DNA of 64,000 bases from Natronomonas halophila (GTDB taxonomy: Archaea > Halobacteriota > Halobacteria > Halobacteriales > Haloarculaceae): positions 1,240,001 to 1,304,000 of the forward strand of contig NZ_CP058334.1 in NCBI RefSeq assembly GCF_013391085.1, in the 5' to 3' direction. Numbering within the stretch: position 1 is the first letter of the stretch; every line of letters starts with the position of its first letter. Positions 51,066 to 61,328 of this stretch are shown here, one piece after another. Made by a program: the position numbers and the translations under genes. The notes below the pieces were generated by a model. It was not told the origin of the DNA. It did no database searches and saw only the letters and a program-made list of their open reading frames with translations.

Positions 51066-51386
51066 ATGCCCTCGGACAACGAGCGGCGACTCTTCGCCAT
51101 CGCGGGCGACCCCGACTGCGACCACGACGCCGCTCGCGAACTCGGCAGCGACGGCGCCAACCGCTTCTTCGAGTGTCCGGACTGCGGCAGCGCCCTGATA
51201 AAGGAAGGCCGCACCACCGACCGACAGAAGGCCACCAACGAGTTTGGCGACATGGATTCACGCCTCGGCGACCTGCTGGACGATATCGACGCCTACCACA
51301 AGGGCGAGCCCACCGCGTTCTCCCAACAGCGACCCGACTCCTTCGTGGACCGACTCGCGGCCGCGCTCGCCCGGCTGTTGCCCTGA
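51066..51386 (+). CDS. Small zinc-ribbon-like protein, unknown
   Basis: This is a 106-residue soluble protein. FFECPDCGSALIKEG holds one CxxC, and PDCDHDAARE upstream gives Cys/His for a possible zinc site. The rest is helical (FGDMDSRLGDLLDDIDAY, DSFVDRLAAALARLL). The family is not recognised. It sits head-to-head with rps12 and converges with nusA, inserted in the transcription/translation cluster. Confidence 0.7.
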   Translation: MPSDNERRLFAIAGDPDCDHDAARELGSDGANRFFECPDCGSALIKEGRTTDRQKATNEFGDMDSRLGDLLDDIDAYHKGEPTAFSQQRPDSFVDRLAAALARLLP

Positions 51387-51635
51387 CGAAAACCGATTGA
51401 GCAGACAACGGAGGTAGCATCCGCCGAGCGGGGCCTTCGGAGAAGGCCCCCGAGGCGGTTCCCCGGACAAGGGCGCCGAAGGCGCCCGCAGTCCGGTAGC
51501 GCCCGACGACTACCGCGCCCACGAGCGAAGCGAGTGGGCGCGACTGGAGGAGGGCGCGCATATTTTCCCCATGTTTTTGCCGAGAACCGGGGTCGCGGCA
51601 ACGCCGCGACCCGCGTTCTCGTGCAAAAAGTGGGG
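51387..51635. other. Hairpin cluster behind the rpo-nusA operon
   Basis: There is no gene in these 249 bp. It holds three GC-rich hairpins: a CCGCC...GGCGG hairpin with GGGGCCTT/AAGGCCCC, near 51418-51456; a CCGGAC/GTCCGG hairpin with GGGCGCC/GGCGCCC, near 51462-51495; and GCGCCCA/TGGGCGC around CGAGCGAAGCGAG, 51515-51541. The TTTTTGC hairpin listed next follows. Together they look like a strong end for the rpo operon. Confidence 0.6.
51574..51629 (-). terminator. TTTTTGC-capped hairpin downstream of nusA
   Basis: TTTTTGC (51574-51580) and GCAAAAA (51623-51629) enclose a stem CGAGAAC...GTTCTCG plus GGTCGCGGC/GCCGCGACC with an AAC loop. A bulged T before GCAAAAA is in the same place as in the fusA copy. 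It ends 6 bp from the nusA stop. Confidence 0.6.
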
Positions 51636-52061
51636 TTACGGCAGCTCAATCTCGTCCACGTCGAAGTGCCGCTTCGCCAACCGCCGAGCGAGGTCGATGT
51701 TCCGGCCGTCCGTCCCGATGGCGACGCCGACATCGTCGCGGTCCACTTCAGCGTAAGCGACGGTAGTGTCGTTCTCGGAAATCGTGACGTTGTAGACCGC
51801 TGCCGGGGCCAACGCGTTGGCGACGAAGTTCTCGGGTGTGTCGGCACCCTCGACGATTTCGATGTCTTGGCCGATTTTGTCCTCGAGTTGCTGGACGTGC
51901 GTGCCGCCAGGGCCGATGGCCTTGCCCATCGTGCCGGGCGGGACGACGAAGACGACCCGGTCGTACTCGTCGTCGACAATGCAGTCGGTGGCCGCCACGT
52001 CGGTTTCCTCGTCGAAGAGGGCGATATACTGTCGTGCCTCGTCGGTTAGCGTGACGGCCAT
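51636..52061 (-). CDS. nusA: Archaeal NusA-like KH-domain transcription factor
   Basis: This 141-residue protein has two KH domains (GKAIGPGGTHVQQLEDKI near 46-63 and GVAIGTDGRNIDLARRLA near 110-127). It lacks the S1 and N-terminal domains of bacterial NusA, as is normal in archaea. It binds RNA and is linked with RNA polymerase elongation or termination. It is the last gene of the rpo operon, 28 bp after rpoA2. Confidence 0.92.
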   Translation of the reverse strand: MAVTLTDEARQYIALFDEETDVAATDCIVDDEYDRVVFVVPPGTMGKAIGPGGTHVQQLEDKIGQDIEIVEGADTPENFVANALAPAAVYNVTISENDTTVAYAEVDRDDVGVAIGTDGRNIDLARRLAKRHFDVDEIELP

Positions 52062-52089
52062 GGAAAGAACGTAGTGTGGGGGTAGCGGG

Positions 52090-53295
52090 TTAGTCGTCGG
52101 CGGGTTCGACGCTCTGGGTGGCGCCCATCCGGAGGTCGACGTCGCCGGTGCCCAGTTTGATGGGCTTGCCGACGATGACGTTCTCGGTGACGCCGTCGAG
52201 TTCGTCGACTTCACCGTGGATGGCCGCATCGAGCAGGTGGTTGACCGTAACCTCGAATGCGGCACGGGCGAGCACGGAGTCCTTGTTGCCGGAGATGCCG
52301 TGCCGGCCGATGGACTCGATTTCGCCGTTGTTGGTCATGATGTCAGCCACGAGCATCAGGTGCCGGATGTTCACGTCGTCGAGGCCCTGCTCTTCGAGCG
52401 TGTTCATCGTCTCCTCGATGATGGCTTCGCGGGCAGCCTCGATGCCGAGGTTGTTGCGAATCTCGTGGATGTTGTTACACGTCGTCCGCGAGGCGTCGAC
52501 GCCCTCGATGTCGAGGACGTCCTTCAGCGAGGAGCCCTCGGTGTAGAGGACGAACTCCTCGCCGTTCTCGGTTTCTTCCTTGCGGATGACGACGCGGGTG
52601 ATGTCCTCGATGCCCTTGAAGACGATTTCGCGCAGCTCCTCGACGAGTTGGAGGAGCTGGCGGTAGGAGGGCTGGTCGGGGCCGAACTCGATGAGCGTCG
52701 GTTCGGGCTGGACCGTCTCGACGCCGAGTTTGGATTCGATGGTGTCGGCGATTTCGCCGGCCACCTCGTCGGTGTTCGGGGCGGTCGGCCAGCGCTCTTC
52801 CAGCGTCTCCTCGTTGAGGTCGATCTGGACGAGCATGTCGGCGACGTTCGTCGAGACGTCACCCAGCGCGAGGATTTTCGTGGCCTCGATCTTCCAGACG
52901 ACCTCGTGGGCGCGGTCCCGTTCTTCGGCGAACTCGTCTTCGAGATGGACCGTCATCATCGGCGTGTCGGGCGTCTTCCGGGCGTCCACCAGCTCGATGA
53001 GCCGGGGCAGCCCCTGCGTGACGTCGATTTCCGCGACGCCCGCGTAGTGGAAGGTGTTCATCGTCATCTGCGTGCCCGGTTCGCCGATGGACTGGGCGGA
53101 GACGGTCCCGACGGGGTCCAGCGGGTCGACGCGGGATTCGAGGTACTGGGATTCGACGGCCTCGACGATATCCGCAGCATCGTCGGCGGTCACGTCGCTT
53201 CGGTCCTCAATGGTCGCGTACAGTTCGTCCTTCAGTCGTCGAGGCAGGTCGGTGCCCTCGACGAGGTTTTCGATGTCGCCGGTGATCTCAGTCAT
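52090..53295 (-). CDS. rpoA2: RNA polymerase subunit A''
   Basis: This 401-residue C-terminal part of the split largest subunit has the trigger-loop region [21 protein letters not shown], the [16 protein letters not shown] segment, and the C-terminal [15 protein letters not shown]-like part ([19 protein letters not shown]). It forms the cleft and jaw. Its start overlaps rpoA1 by 8 bp. Confidence 0.97.
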   Translation of the reverse strand: MTEITGDIENLVEGTDLPRRLKDELYATIEDRSDVTADDAADIVEAVESQYLESRVDPLDPVGTVSAQSIGEPGTQMTMNTFHYAGVAEIDVTQGLPRLIELVDARKTPDTPMMTVHLEDEFAEERDRAHEVVWKIEATKILALGDVSTNVADMLVQIDLNEETLEERWPTAPNTDEVAGEIADTIESKLGVETVQPEPTLIEFGPDQPSYRQLLQLVEELREIVFKGIEDITRVVIRKEETENGEEFVLYTEGSSLKDVLDIEGVDASRTTCNNIHEIRNNLGIEAAREAIIEETMNTLEEQGLDDVNIRHLMLVADIMTNNGEIESIGRHGISGNKDSVLARAAFEVTVNHLLDAAIHGEVDELDGVTENVIVGKPIKLGTGDVDLRMGATQSVEPADD

Positions 53296-56242
53296 CGGAT
53301 TCTACCCCCGTAGCGGAGTCAGCCCGCCAGCGCTCGCCGTGTTCCGAGAGGTTCGTTTCGTGTTCCTCGATGCCGAGGAACTCCTGTTTCTCCTGTTCGC
53401 TGGCGAACTCCTCGTCGACGATGCGGTCCGTGATGGACTCGATGTCGATGTCGTAGTCCTCGCTGGAGGAGACCCGAACCGGCGAGGTGCCGTCCTCGCC
53501 GAACTCGAACTGGACGATGGTGTCGGAAGTGTCCCGAACCGTACCGTCGTACTGGGCTTCGAGTTCGGAGAGGGCGTTGATGAGCCGACGCTGCAGGTAA
53601 CCGGACTTGGAGGTCCGGACTGCAGTGTCGACAAGCCCCTCGCGGCCGCCCATCGCGTGGAAGAAGAACTCCTTGGGGGTCAGGCCGTTCCGGTAGGAGT
53701 TCTCGACGAAGCCGTGGGCGTCCGCCGACAGGTCGTTGCGCTTGAAGTGGCTGAGGGTGCGGTCCTCGTAGCCGCGGTTGATACGCTCGCCGCGGACCGC
53801 CTGCTGGCCGACACAGCCGGCCATCTGCGTGAGGTTGAGCATCGACCCACGCGCGCCGGATTCGGCCATGACGACCGCCGGGTTGTCGTTGTCGAAGTGG
53901 TCGTCGGCGATGTCACCCGCGGAGTCGCGGGCCTTGCCGAGCGTCTGCATGATCTTCATCTCCAGGGTCTCGTCGACCGTCCGCCCCGGCAGCGATTCGA
54001 GTTCGCCGTCGCGGTACGCCTGAATGAGGTCCTGAACGCGGTCGTAGGCGCCGTCGATTGCCTCGGCGATCTGCTCTTCGGCCTCTCGCTCGATGGATTC
54101 GTCGTCGATACCGATCGAGAACCCGAAGTGCATGATCGAGCGCATCGCCAGCGTGGCGACCTCGTTGACGAACACGCGCGCTCGCGTGTTGCCGTAGACC
54201 TTACAGATGGTGTCGACGACCTCGCCGCCGAAGGCACCGGCAGCGTCCTCGTCGATGGTCCCGGAGACGAGTTCGCCGTCCTCGATAAGCACCGTGTCGC
54301 CCGCGGAGGAGGTGAACTCGAGGTTGAGTCCGTCCGGCAGCAGTTCGGAGAAGACCGTCCGGCCGGTCCAGTACTGCTTGCCCTCCTCGTCGGTGCCGTC
54401 CGATTCGGGGAGTTCGTCGATGCTGGTCGCACGGAGCAGGTCCAGCGCCTGCGTCTCGTTGAACTTGGGGTTCTGGTTGGTCAGCAGGTAGAGCCCCGAG
54501 ATGTGGTCCTGAATCGCGCCGATGATGTTCTCACCGAAGCGCGGGCTGAGAATCTGCTCCTGGACGCGCATGAGGACGCGCGCCTCGGCACGGGCCTCCT
54601 CGTTCTGGAGGGCGTGCATGTTCATCTCGTCGCCGTCGAAGTCGGCGTTGTACGGCGGACAGACCGTCGTGTTCAGGCGGAACGTCTTGTACGGCATCAC
54701 GACCACTTCGTGGGCCATGATGGACATCCGGTGCAACGAGGGCTGCCGGTTGAAGATGATGATGTCGCCGTCGATGAGGTGTCGGGCGACCTCCCAGCCG
54801 GGTTCGATCTTCTCGGCGAGTTCCTCGCAGTTCTTCTCGGTGACCTTCAGACGTCGGCCGTCGGGTCGCTTGACGTAGTTGGCGCCCGGATGTACTTCGG
54901 GGCCGTTGGCGACGTAGCGACGGGCGTCATCGAGGTTCCGGTCGTTGACGATCATCGTCTGGGTCATCTCGCTGGCGACGCGGTCGGGGACGCCGACCTC
55001 GTTCAGCGACAGGGTCGGGTCCGGCGAGATGACGGTCCGCGCGGAGAAGTTGACACGCTTGCCGGAGAGGCTGCCACGGAATCGGCCTTCCTTGCCCTTC
55101 AGCCGCTGGCTGAGGGTCTTGAGCGGCCGGCCGGAGCGGTGTCGGGCCGGCGGCGTGCCCGAAATCTCGTTGTCCATGAACGTCGTGACGTGGTACTGGA
55201 GCAGTTCCCAGAGGTCCTCGATAATCAGCTGGGGCGCACCCGCCTCGCGGTTCTCCATGAACCGCTGGTTGATGCGGATGATGTCGACCAGCTTGTGGGT
55301 GAGGTCGTCCTCGCTCCGCTGGCCGTTGTCCAGCGTAATCGACGGCCGCGCGGTTACCGGCGGGACCGGAAGCACCGTCAGGATGATCCACTCGGGACGG
55401 GACTTCTCGGCGTCGATGCCGAGCGTGCGCATGTCCTCGTCCGGGATGTCCTCGAACCAGTCGCGGATGTCCGAGGGCATCAGCTTGTTCATGTCCTCCT
55501 CGGTCAGGTCGACGTCCAGCGCCTTCTCGAGGGCCTTCCGGTCGTCCTTCTTGGGGCGGAACTCCCCGGAGAGGATCTGGTTGATGCGTTCGAGGTCGAT
55601 GCCCGTCTCCTCGGAGAGTTCGTTCGGCGAGACCGGTTCGCGGTCCTCGTCTTCCTCGCCCTCTTCGGCATCGGGGTCGCGACCTTCCATGGCCGCGGCG
55701 ATGCGCTCGGGGTACTCCGACGAGAGGACCTGCTGGACCTCGTAGTAGGTCGTCGGCTTCTCGTGGTTGATGTCGAACTGCTTTTCGCCGCAGTGCGGAC
55801 AGCGGTCCTTCTTCCGTGCGAGGCGGATGGCCGCCTTCGTCACGTCGTTGAGGTCCTCGCCGAGTTGGCGGGTCCGGTCGAGTCGGTCGCGGAACTCCGC
55901 CTGTTCGTCCTCGGTCAGACAGAGTCGCGAACACTCACGACAGGTACCGCGAAGCAGGCGGCGGATGAGTTTCGCGAAGCCGACGTGGATGACGGGCGCG
56001 GCGAGTTCGATGTGGCCGAAGTGGCCGTTACACGAACCCGAGTGCTTCCCGCAGGTCTTACATTCCAGACCGGGGTCGATGACGCCCAGTCGGGGGTCCA
56101 TCAGCCCCATGTCGATGGGGAAACCGTCGTCGTCGTAGGTGTCGGCCGTAATCACTTTCGTGGCCGACATGTCACGGTACTCCTCGGGGTCCATGAGGCC
56201 GAAACTGAGCTGGCCGATTTCTTTGGGGGCTTTGCCTTGCAT
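53288..56242 (-). CDS. rpoA1: RNA polymerase subunit A'
   Basis: This 984-residue N-terminal part of the largest subunit has clamp zinc sites ([20 protein letters not shown], then CRECSRLCL). The catalytic magnesium loop is [13 protein letters not shown] and the bridge-helix region is near [20 protein letters not shown] highly acidic insert lies near residues 185-205 ([15 protein letters not shown]), a halophile feature. It overlaps rpoB1 by one base. Confidence 0.97.
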   Translation of the reverse strand: MQGKAPKEIGQLSFGLMDPEEYRDMSATKVITADTYDDDGFPIDMGLMDPRLGVIDPGLECKTCGKHSGSCNGHFGHIELAAPVIHVGFAKLIRRLLRGTCRECSRLCLTEDEQAEFRDRLDRTRQLGEDLNDVTKAAIRLARKKDRCPHCGEKQFDINHEKPTTYYEVQQVLSSEYPERIAAAMEGRDPDAEEGEEDEDREPVSPNELSEETGIDLERINQILSGEFRPKKDDRKALEKALDVDLTEEDMNKLMPSDIRDWFEDIPDEDMRTLGIDAEKSRPEWIILTVLPVPPVTARPSITLDNGQRSEDDLTHKLVDIIRINQRFMENREAGAPQLIIEDLWELLQYHVTTFMDNEISGTPPARHRSGRPLKTLSQRLKGKEGRFRGSLSGKRVNFSARTVISPDPTLSLNEVGVPDRVASEMTQTMIVNDRNLDDARRYVANGPEVHPGANYVKRPDGRRLKVTEKNCEELAEKIEPGWEVARHLIDGDIIIFNRQPSLHRMSIMAHEVVVMPYKTFRLNTTVCPPYNADFDGDEMNMHALQNEEARAEARVLMRVQEQILSPRFGENIIGAIQDHISGLYLLTNQNPKFNETQALDLLRATSIDELPESDGTDEEGKQYWTGRTVFSELLPDGLNLEFTSSAGDTVLIEDGELVSGTIDEDAAGAFGGEVVDTICKVYGNTRARVFVNEVATLAMRSIMHFGFSIGIDDESIEREAEEQIAEAIDGAYDRVQDLIQAYRDGELESLPGRTVDETLEMKIMQTLGKARDSAGDIADDHFDNDNPAVVMAESGARGSMLNLTQMAGCVGQQAVRGERINRGYEDRTLSHFKRNDLSADAHGFVENSYRNGLTPKEFFFHAMGGREGLVDTAVRTSKSGYLQRRLINALSELEAQYDGTVRDTSDTIVQFEFGEDGTSPVRVSSSEDYDIDIESITDRIVDEEFASEQEKQEFLGIEEHETNLSEHGERWRADSATGVESDD

Positions 56243-58068
56243 TATACTGCGTCCTCCAGTTCGATTCGCGGGGCGATACCCAGCGCCTTCATCTCGTCGA
56301 GCAGGAGTTTGAACGCGTAACTCATCTCGACTTCGTGGACGTCGGTCTCCTCGTCACAGTTCGGACAGTAGACTCGGCGTTGCTCGACGTTCTCGACGGC
56401 GCTCATCCCACACTGCCCACAGACGTGGATGAGTTCGCGGTCGGATTCGTCCAGCAGGCGCTCTTTGAGCGTCATGGCCGCGCCGTGGCCGATGAAGACG
56501 TCACGTTCCATCTCACCGATACGGAGGCCACCCTCACGGGCGCGCCCCTCGGTGGGTTGGCGGGTCAGCACCTGCACCGGCCCGCGGGAGCGGGCGTGCA
56601 GCTTGTTGGAGACCATGTGGTAGAGCTTCTGGTAGAAAATCACGCCGACGAAGATTTCGGCCTCGATTTTCTCGCCAGTAATCCCGGAGTACATGACCTC
56701 CTTGCCGTTGGACTTGTAGCCGCGGTCGACGAGTGCCTCGCGGAGTTCGTCCTCGTCTTCGCCCTGGAACGGCGTCCCGTCGACACGGCGGCCCTCCAGC
56801 GAGCCGACCTTGCCGCCGAGCATCTCCAGAATGTGGCCCACCGTCATCCGCGACGGGAGGGCGTGGGGGTTCAGGATGAGGTCCGGTACGACGCCGTCCT
56901 GCGTAAAGGGCATGTCCTCCTGCGGTGCGAGGTGGCCCACGACACCCTTCTGGCCGTGCCGGGAGGCGAACTTGTCGCCGAGTTCCGGCACCCGCTCGTC
57001 GCGGACCTTGACCTTCGAGAGCTTCGAGCCGTCCTCGCCTTCCATCAGCGTGACGGTGTCGACGACCCCGGACTCGCCGGAGCGCATCGTCACCGACGTC
57101 TCACGCCGCTTCTGCGGGGAGAGACCGCCCATCTCCTCCGGCTCTTCGAGGAACCGGGGCGGGCTGGTCTTGCCCAGCAGGACGTCGTTTTCGCCGACAC
57201 GCGTTTCGGGGTTGACGAGGCCGTCCTCGTCGAGGTGCGTGTAGGCTTCCTCGCCGCGTGCGCCGCGGACCTCGTCGTCCGGAATCTCGAAGCGGTCCTC
57301 CTGACCGCCGGGGTAGCGCCGTTCCTCGCCCTCGTAGGTCCGGAAGAAGTGCGACCGCGCGAGCGCGCGTTCGACGCTGGCCTTGTTCATGACGAGGGCG
57401 TCCTCGATGTTGAAACCCTCGTAGGACATGACCGCGACGACGAAGTTCTGTGCGGCCGGTCGGTCGTCGTAGCCGATCTGTTCGGTCGTCTGGGTCTTGA
57501 CGATGGACAGTTGCGGATAGTGAAGCAGGTGCTGGCGGGTGTCCGGCCGGATACGGTAGTTGGCCGACGGCAGACCGAGCGACTGCTTGATCATCCCCGA
57601 CCCCATCGTAATCCGCGGCGACGCGTTGTGTTCGGGGTACGGAATCATGCCCGCGCCGATACCGAACATCAGCTGCGGGTCGACCTCGAGGTGCGTGTGG
57701 TCCTCGGTCAGTTCGTCCTCGTCGACGGCGACGTAGATGTCCTCTTCCTCCTCGGCGTCGATGAACTCGACGTAGCCGCGGTCGACGAGGTCCTCGAATT
57801 CGAGTTCGTCGTTCTCGACGGCTTCGAGTTCTTCGTCCGAGAGGAGCGGTTCGCCGTCCTCGACGACGATGAGGGGCCGCCGGGCACGGCCGGCGTCGGC
57901 ATTGACGATGACCTCGTCGGTCCGGTCACGTACCGCGACGTTGACCATCTCGTCGATTTCACCGCGGCGGCGTGCCTCACGGATGTCGTCTGCGAGTTTA
58001 TGCGGGTCCGGATGGGTGCCGATGAGGCTCCCGTTGACGTAGACTTTGGCTTCTCTTCCCTGGCTCAT
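56242..58068 (-). CDS. rpoB1: RNA polymerase subunit B'
   Basis: This 608-residue C-terminal part of the split second-largest subunit has [51 protein letters not shown], the clamp-side [15 protein letters not shown], and a zinc ribbon [20 protein letters not shown] (CxxC, CxxC). It carries active-site Lys/Arg and the wall. It starts 1 bp after the rpoB2 stop. Confidence 0.97.
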   Translation of the reverse strand: MSQGREAKVYVNGSLIGTHPDPHKLADDIREARRRGEIDEMVNVAVRDRTDEVIVNADAGRARRPLIVVEDGEPLLSDEELEAVENDELEFEDLVDRGYVEFIDAEEEEDIYVAVDEDELTEDHTHLEVDPQLMFGIGAGMIPYPEHNASPRITMGSGMIKQSLGLPSANYRIRPDTRQHLLHYPQLSIVKTQTTEQIGYDDRPAAQNFVVAVMSYEGFNIEDALVMNKASVERALARSHFFRTYEGEERRYPGGQEDRFEIPDDEVRGARGEEAYTHLDEDGLVNPETRVGENDVLLGKTSPPRFLEEPEEMGGLSPQKRRETSVTMRSGESGVVDTVTLMEGEDGSKLSKVKVRDERVPELGDKFASRHGQKGVVGHLAPQEDMPFTQDGVVPDLILNPHALPSRMTVGHILEMLGGKVGSLEGRRVDGTPFQGEDEDELREALVDRGYKSNGKEVMYSGITGEKIEAEIFVGVIFYQKLYHMVSNKLHARSRGPVQVLTRQPTEGRAREGGLRIGEMERDVFIGHGAAMTLKERLLDESDRELIHVCGQCGMSAVENVEQRRVYCPNCDEETDVHEVEMSYAFKLLLDEMKALGIAPRIELEDAV

Positions 58069-58069
58069 A

Positions 58070-59635
58070 TTAGTCGTCTGCCGTGTGTGTTTCGACCGTC
58101 TCGATTCCCGGAATGCCCTCGACGCCCATCGAGGCGAGTTCGCGTTTCAACCCGCGCTCGTCGTCGACGTTCTGGGACAGTTCCATCGCCTGTGCGAAGT
58201 TCTTCACCAGCCCACAGTTCGGACCCTCCGGCGTCTCGGAGGGGCAGATACGACCCCACTGGGTCGCGTGCAGGTCACGCGCTTCGAAGTGCGGCTGCGA
58301 GCGGGAAAGCGGCGACCGAAGGCGACGGAGGTGGGACAGCACACCCATGTAGTCCGTCCGGTCGACCAGCTGGCTCACGCCGGAGCGGCCACCCACCCAG
58401 TTCCCGGTCGCGATGGGGTGTTCGAGCCGCTCGGTCAGGACGTCCGACCGAACGACGGTGTTGACCGACAGCTGTCGGTTCCGCATGTTGGCGCGTTCGA
58501 GCTGGTACTTCACGTCGCGTGCCAGCTTGTTCAGCGCCGTCCGGAAGAGGTCCTTCATCAGGTCGCCCGAAACCTTCAGGCGCTTGTTGGCGTAGTGGTC
58601 CTTGTCGTCGGATTCGCGGCGTTCGAGCGCCAGCTCGAAACACGCCTCGGCCATCCGACAGAGGTAGACCGCCTTGTTCATGCGGACTTCCTCGTCCTCG
58701 ACGCCCTCCTCGTGGAGGTGCGGGAGGAGATAGCGGTCGATGACGTAGTTGGCCCGCTTGAGCTGGTAGTTCTTGCCCTGCCCGGAGGCGACGCGCTGGC
58801 CCAGTTTCTCGATGGCCTCGGCGGTCGACTGGACCTCCGCTTCCTCCAGGTTTTCGAGCATGAACTTCACGATCTCCGGGTCGTCGGAGACGCGGTGAAC
58901 GATTTCCTCGTCGGATTCCAAGCCGAGCGCCCGCACGAGGGTCACGAAGTTGATAGAGCCGGAGACCGACGGGAAGGAGACCTCCAGAATCCCGCTGCGG
59001 TTCCGCTCACAGAGAACCAGCGCGCGGTAGCCACGGCGCTGGGAGAACGTCTTGGCAATCTGAATCTGGTCGCCGTATTTGGTGTCGTATTCGGCGAGAA
59101 TCTTGTTCGGCGCGAGGTCCTCGCTCGTCATCAGGACGCGCTCGGAGCCGTTGACGATGAAGTAACCACCGGGGTCGGCGGGGTCCTCACCGATTTCGAT
59201 GAGTTCCTCGTCGGTGAAATCGGCGATGTTACACTTGTTGGAGCCGACCATAATCGGCATCCGGCCGACCTTCGTCTCGGACTGGTCGACGATGTGTTCT
59301 TCCTCCTCGTCGCCGCCGCGGATGATGCTCATCTCCATGAACACCGGCGCCGAGTAGGTGATGTTACGCAGGCGGGCTTCCTGCGGATAGAGGAGTTCTT
59401 CGGAGCCGTCGGCCTCGCGGACGCGCGGGGTCACGATGCGGACGTTCCCGAGGTCGACGCGGACCGGCTCTTGGCCTTCCTTGTCGCCGATGTCGGTGTC
59501 GATGCTTTCCTTCTCGTCAACAACGTCCTGCATCCCCCGGTCGAGGAAGTTGTTGAACGAGCGGAAGTGGTGCTCTGCGAGTCGGTCCCGCGAGAAGTAC
59601 TCCCGGGAAATCGAACGTCGGTCTTGCCTATTCAT
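58070..59635 (-). CDS. rpoB2: RNA polymerase subunit B''
   Basis: This 521-residue N-terminal part of subunit B has the protrusion and lobe. Readable parts are [32 protein letters not shown]-type region ([17 protein letters not shown]), [17 protein letters not shown] and the fork region with [19 protein letters not shown]. It overlaps rpoH by 4 bp. Confidence 0.97.
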   Translation of the reverse strand: MNRQDRRSISREYFSRDRLAEHHFRSFNNFLDRGMQDVVDEKESIDTDIGDKEGQEPVRVDLGNVRIVTPRVREADGSEELLYPQEARLRNITYSAPVFMEMSIIRGGDEEEEHIVDQSETKVGRMPIMVGSNKCNIADFTDEELIEIGEDPADPGGYFIVNGSERVLMTSEDLAPNKILAEYDTKYGDQIQIAKTFSQRRGYRALVLCERNRSGILEVSFPSVSGSINFVTLVRALGLESDEEIVHRVSDDPEIVKFMLENLEEAEVQSTAEAIEKLGQRVASGQGKNYQLKRANYVIDRYLLPHLHEEGVEDEEVRMNKAVYLCRMAEACFELALERRESDDKDHYANKRLKVSGDLMKDLFRTALNKLARDVKYQLERANMRNRQLSVNTVVRSDVLTERLEHPIATGNWVGGRSGVSQLVDRTDYMGVLSHLRRLRSPLSRSQPHFEARDLHATQWGRICPSETPEGPNCGLVKNFAQAMELSQNVDDERGLKRELASMGVEGIPGIETVETHTADD

Positions 59636-59862
59636 TCTACCACCAGTCGATAAACGACGGCTTCGTTCGGTGCCGTCCGCGAATCGCGGACGATTTTGAG
59701 CACGTCGCCGACCTCTGCCTCGCTCGGCAGGGCAGGGTCACGACGCTCGATTTTCGGCAGGTCTGTGCGGTCGATGTCGTACTCCGCGAGCACCTCCTCG
59801 ACTTCGTCTTCCTCGAGGACCGTGTGCTCCGGAACCAGATTGTGTTGGCTTACGTCTACCAT
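59632..59862 (-). CDS. rpoH: RNA polymerase subunit H
   Basis: This 76-residue RPB5-C-like subunit shows [21 protein letters not shown] and [23 protein letters not shown], ending AVVYRLVVE. It sits at the lower jaw. It is first gene of the operon rpoH-B''-B'-A'-A''-nusA. All joints overlap or nearly touch. Confidence 0.97.
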   Translation of the reverse strand: MVDVSQHNLVPEHTVLEEDEVEEVLAEYDIDRTDLPKIERRDPALPSEAEVGDVLKIVRDSRTAPNEAVVYRLVVE

Positions 59863-60161
59863 GTGTTGGGCTGGCCGGGTGAAGAAGCTGTCACGAGATA
59901 CTACAGCGTGCTACTGTCGCGAGGGATTTAACAGTTACCAAATCCGACGGCAGCCGCTATGCGTGTCGGCCCTCGACCGGGCGAGCACCGACGGGTCGTT
60001 ATCACCCCTTGGAGACCGGATAGCAAAAAACCTCGACTTTTTTCGACCCCCGAACGCGCCGGATGCACAGAATCGCCGGACGGTGGTGTGTGAGCGCACA
60101 CCGGGGCGCCATCCATTGGAAAGCCTTAAGGTTCAAACCCGGTTACGAGTGAGTGCAGGGA
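59863..60161. other. Gap between rpoH and tRNA-Asp
   Basis: This 299-bp divergent region holds the rpo promoter, an AAAAAA...TTTTTT inverted pair (near 60025-60042), and a CCTTAAGG box (near 60124-60131) suited to tRNA-Asp. No convincing gene is seen. Confidence 0.5.
59925..59932 (-). promoter_or_regulatory. TATA box of the RNA polymerase operon
   Basis: TTAAATCC on the minus strand is 63-70 nt before the rpoH ATG, so the mRNA should have a 5' leader of about 35-40 nt, longer than most here. Confidence 0.5.
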
Positions 60162-60234
60162 GCCCGGGTGGTGTAGTGGCCCATCATACAACCCTGTCAC
60201 GGTTGTGACGCGGGTTCAAATCCCGCCTCGGGCG
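60162..60234 (+). tRNA. tRNA-Asp (GTC anticodon)
   Basis: A 73-nt cloverleaf has acceptor GCCCGGG/CTCGGGC with discriminator G, anticodon arm CAACC-CTGTCAC-GGTTG (GTC) and T-arm GCGGGTTCAAATCCCGC. There is no intron or CCA. A nuclease gene of atypical composition follows. Confidence 0.95.
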
Positions 60235-60388
60235 CTTTCTCCGAACGTTACTTCGATAGAGACCCGTGCAGCCGGAGCACAGGTATTCCTCCGGCAGACG
60301 TCGTGGGTTAGTGGATGCTGAAACAGCAACCCAGTATAGCCGCAACCTCCTCAAACCTATCCGATATCCAGAAGCAAGGCGACGCAGG

Positions 60389-60808
60389 ATGAAGAACAGC
60401 AAACGCCGGGGTGATGAAACCGAGTCCAAAGTCATCCACGAACTGATTACACGAGGTTACAGCGTTTCGGTTCCATTCGGTGACAACGACAAGTACGACC
60501 TGATTGCGGATATCGACAGCCAGCTATACCGGCTCCAATGCAAGACTGCCTGGCGAAACAAGCAGGAAACGATTCGGTTCAACACCCATAGCCAGACGAC
60601 GAATCAGGGCGAGTATTCCGAGGAAACGTATCATGGGGAGATAGACGCCTTTGTCGTCCGCTATCCCGAAACGGAACAGCTCTACTGGATCGACGTCGCC
60701 GATGCCACCGACCAGAAGATGGAACTTCGGTTCGACGCCGAAATCGATCACCCATCAATCAACTGGGCAGTCGACTACGAACTCGGCGATAGCGTTCCCC
60801 CGGAATAA
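60389..60808 (+). CDS. PD-(D/E)XK endonuclease (PDDEXK_5-like)
   Basis: This 139-residue protein reads KRRGDETESKVIHELITRGY, SVPFGDNDKYDLIADID and YRLQCKTAWRN, the pattern of small PD-(D/E)XK nucleases. The active site is Glu10/Glu12, Asp37 and Gln50-x-Lys52. The gene is more AT-rich and less acidic than neighbours and lies about 150 bp behind tRNA-Asp, which points to lateral gain at a tRNA. It could be a homing or host-restriction type enzyme. The start at 60389 was chosen because the upstream frame is unlike the family. Confidence 0.75.
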   Translation: MKNSKRRGDETESKVIHELITRGYSVSVPFGDNDKYDLIADIDSQLYRLQCKTAWRNKQETIRFNTHSQTTNQGEYSEETYHGEIDAFVVRYPETEQLYWIDVADATDQKMELRFDAEIDHPSINWAVDYELGDSVPPE

Positions 60809-60861
60809 GAACGCCTGTCCTGAGCACGAACTACTTACAACCGGGAGTACGGATACTGACT

Positions 60862-61308
60862 ATGCCAACGTGGAACGGGGCGTGGTCGGCCGCCGAGGCG
60901 ACGGCGTATCTGGAAGACGCAACAGTGCCGATTCGGCTCGCGTGCAATCGGCCGAACGGCGGACTGTGGATGCTCTCGCTGTGGTACGCCTATCGGGACG
61001 GCGAGTTCCTCTGTGCGACGGGCGCCAGCGCCGATATCGTCGAGTATCTCGAAGCCAACGGCTCGATTGCGTTCGAGGTATCGGACAACGACCCGCCGTA
61101 CCGGGGGGTCCGCGGGGCGGGAACCGTGAGCATCGAACCGGACCCAGAGAAGGAACTCCTCCAAGAGTTGTTCGAGCGGTATCTGGGCGGGACGGACAAC
61201 TCGTTGGCCGACAAACTGCTCGTGGAGGGCCGAAAGGAAGTGCGGCTCCGAATCCAGCCAGAACGGCTCTACACGTGGGATTTCTCCGACCGGATGGCCG
61301 ACGTCTAA
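60862..61308 (+). CDS. Pyridoxamine-phosphate-oxidase-fold protein
   Basis: This 148-residue split-beta-barrel protein of the PNPOx-like (flavin-binding) group has DATVPIRLACNRPNGGLWM, SLWYAYRDGEFLCATG, ASADIVEYLEANGSIAFEVSD and PYRGVRGAGTVSIEPD. Such proteins use FMN, F420 or heme as cofactor; the reaction is unknown. The last 17 bp are repeated once after the stop. Confidence 0.82.
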   Translation: MPTWNGAWSAAEATAYLEDATVPIRLACNRPNGGLWMLSLWYAYRDGEFLCATGASADIVEYLEANGSIAFEVSDNDPPYRGVRGAGTVSIEPDPEKELLQELFERYLGGTDNSLADKLLVEGRKEVRLRIQPERLYTWDFSDRMADV

Positions 61309-61328
61309 GCCAGATGGCCGATGTCTAG

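Noticed and set aside
53054-56320. A 1088-codon plus-strand open frame opposite rpoA1, and similarly long frames opposite rpoB, sulfatase, ABC and AOR genes
   Set aside because: GC-rich codon use leaves few stops on the opposite strand. The minus-strand products are clear family members and the plus-strand products have no recognisable domain.
59959-60093. Short plus-strand ORF between rpoH and tRNA-Asp, ending after an A-run/T-run pair
   Set aside because: It has no domain and no TATA box at the right distance, and its composition is like other shadow frames.
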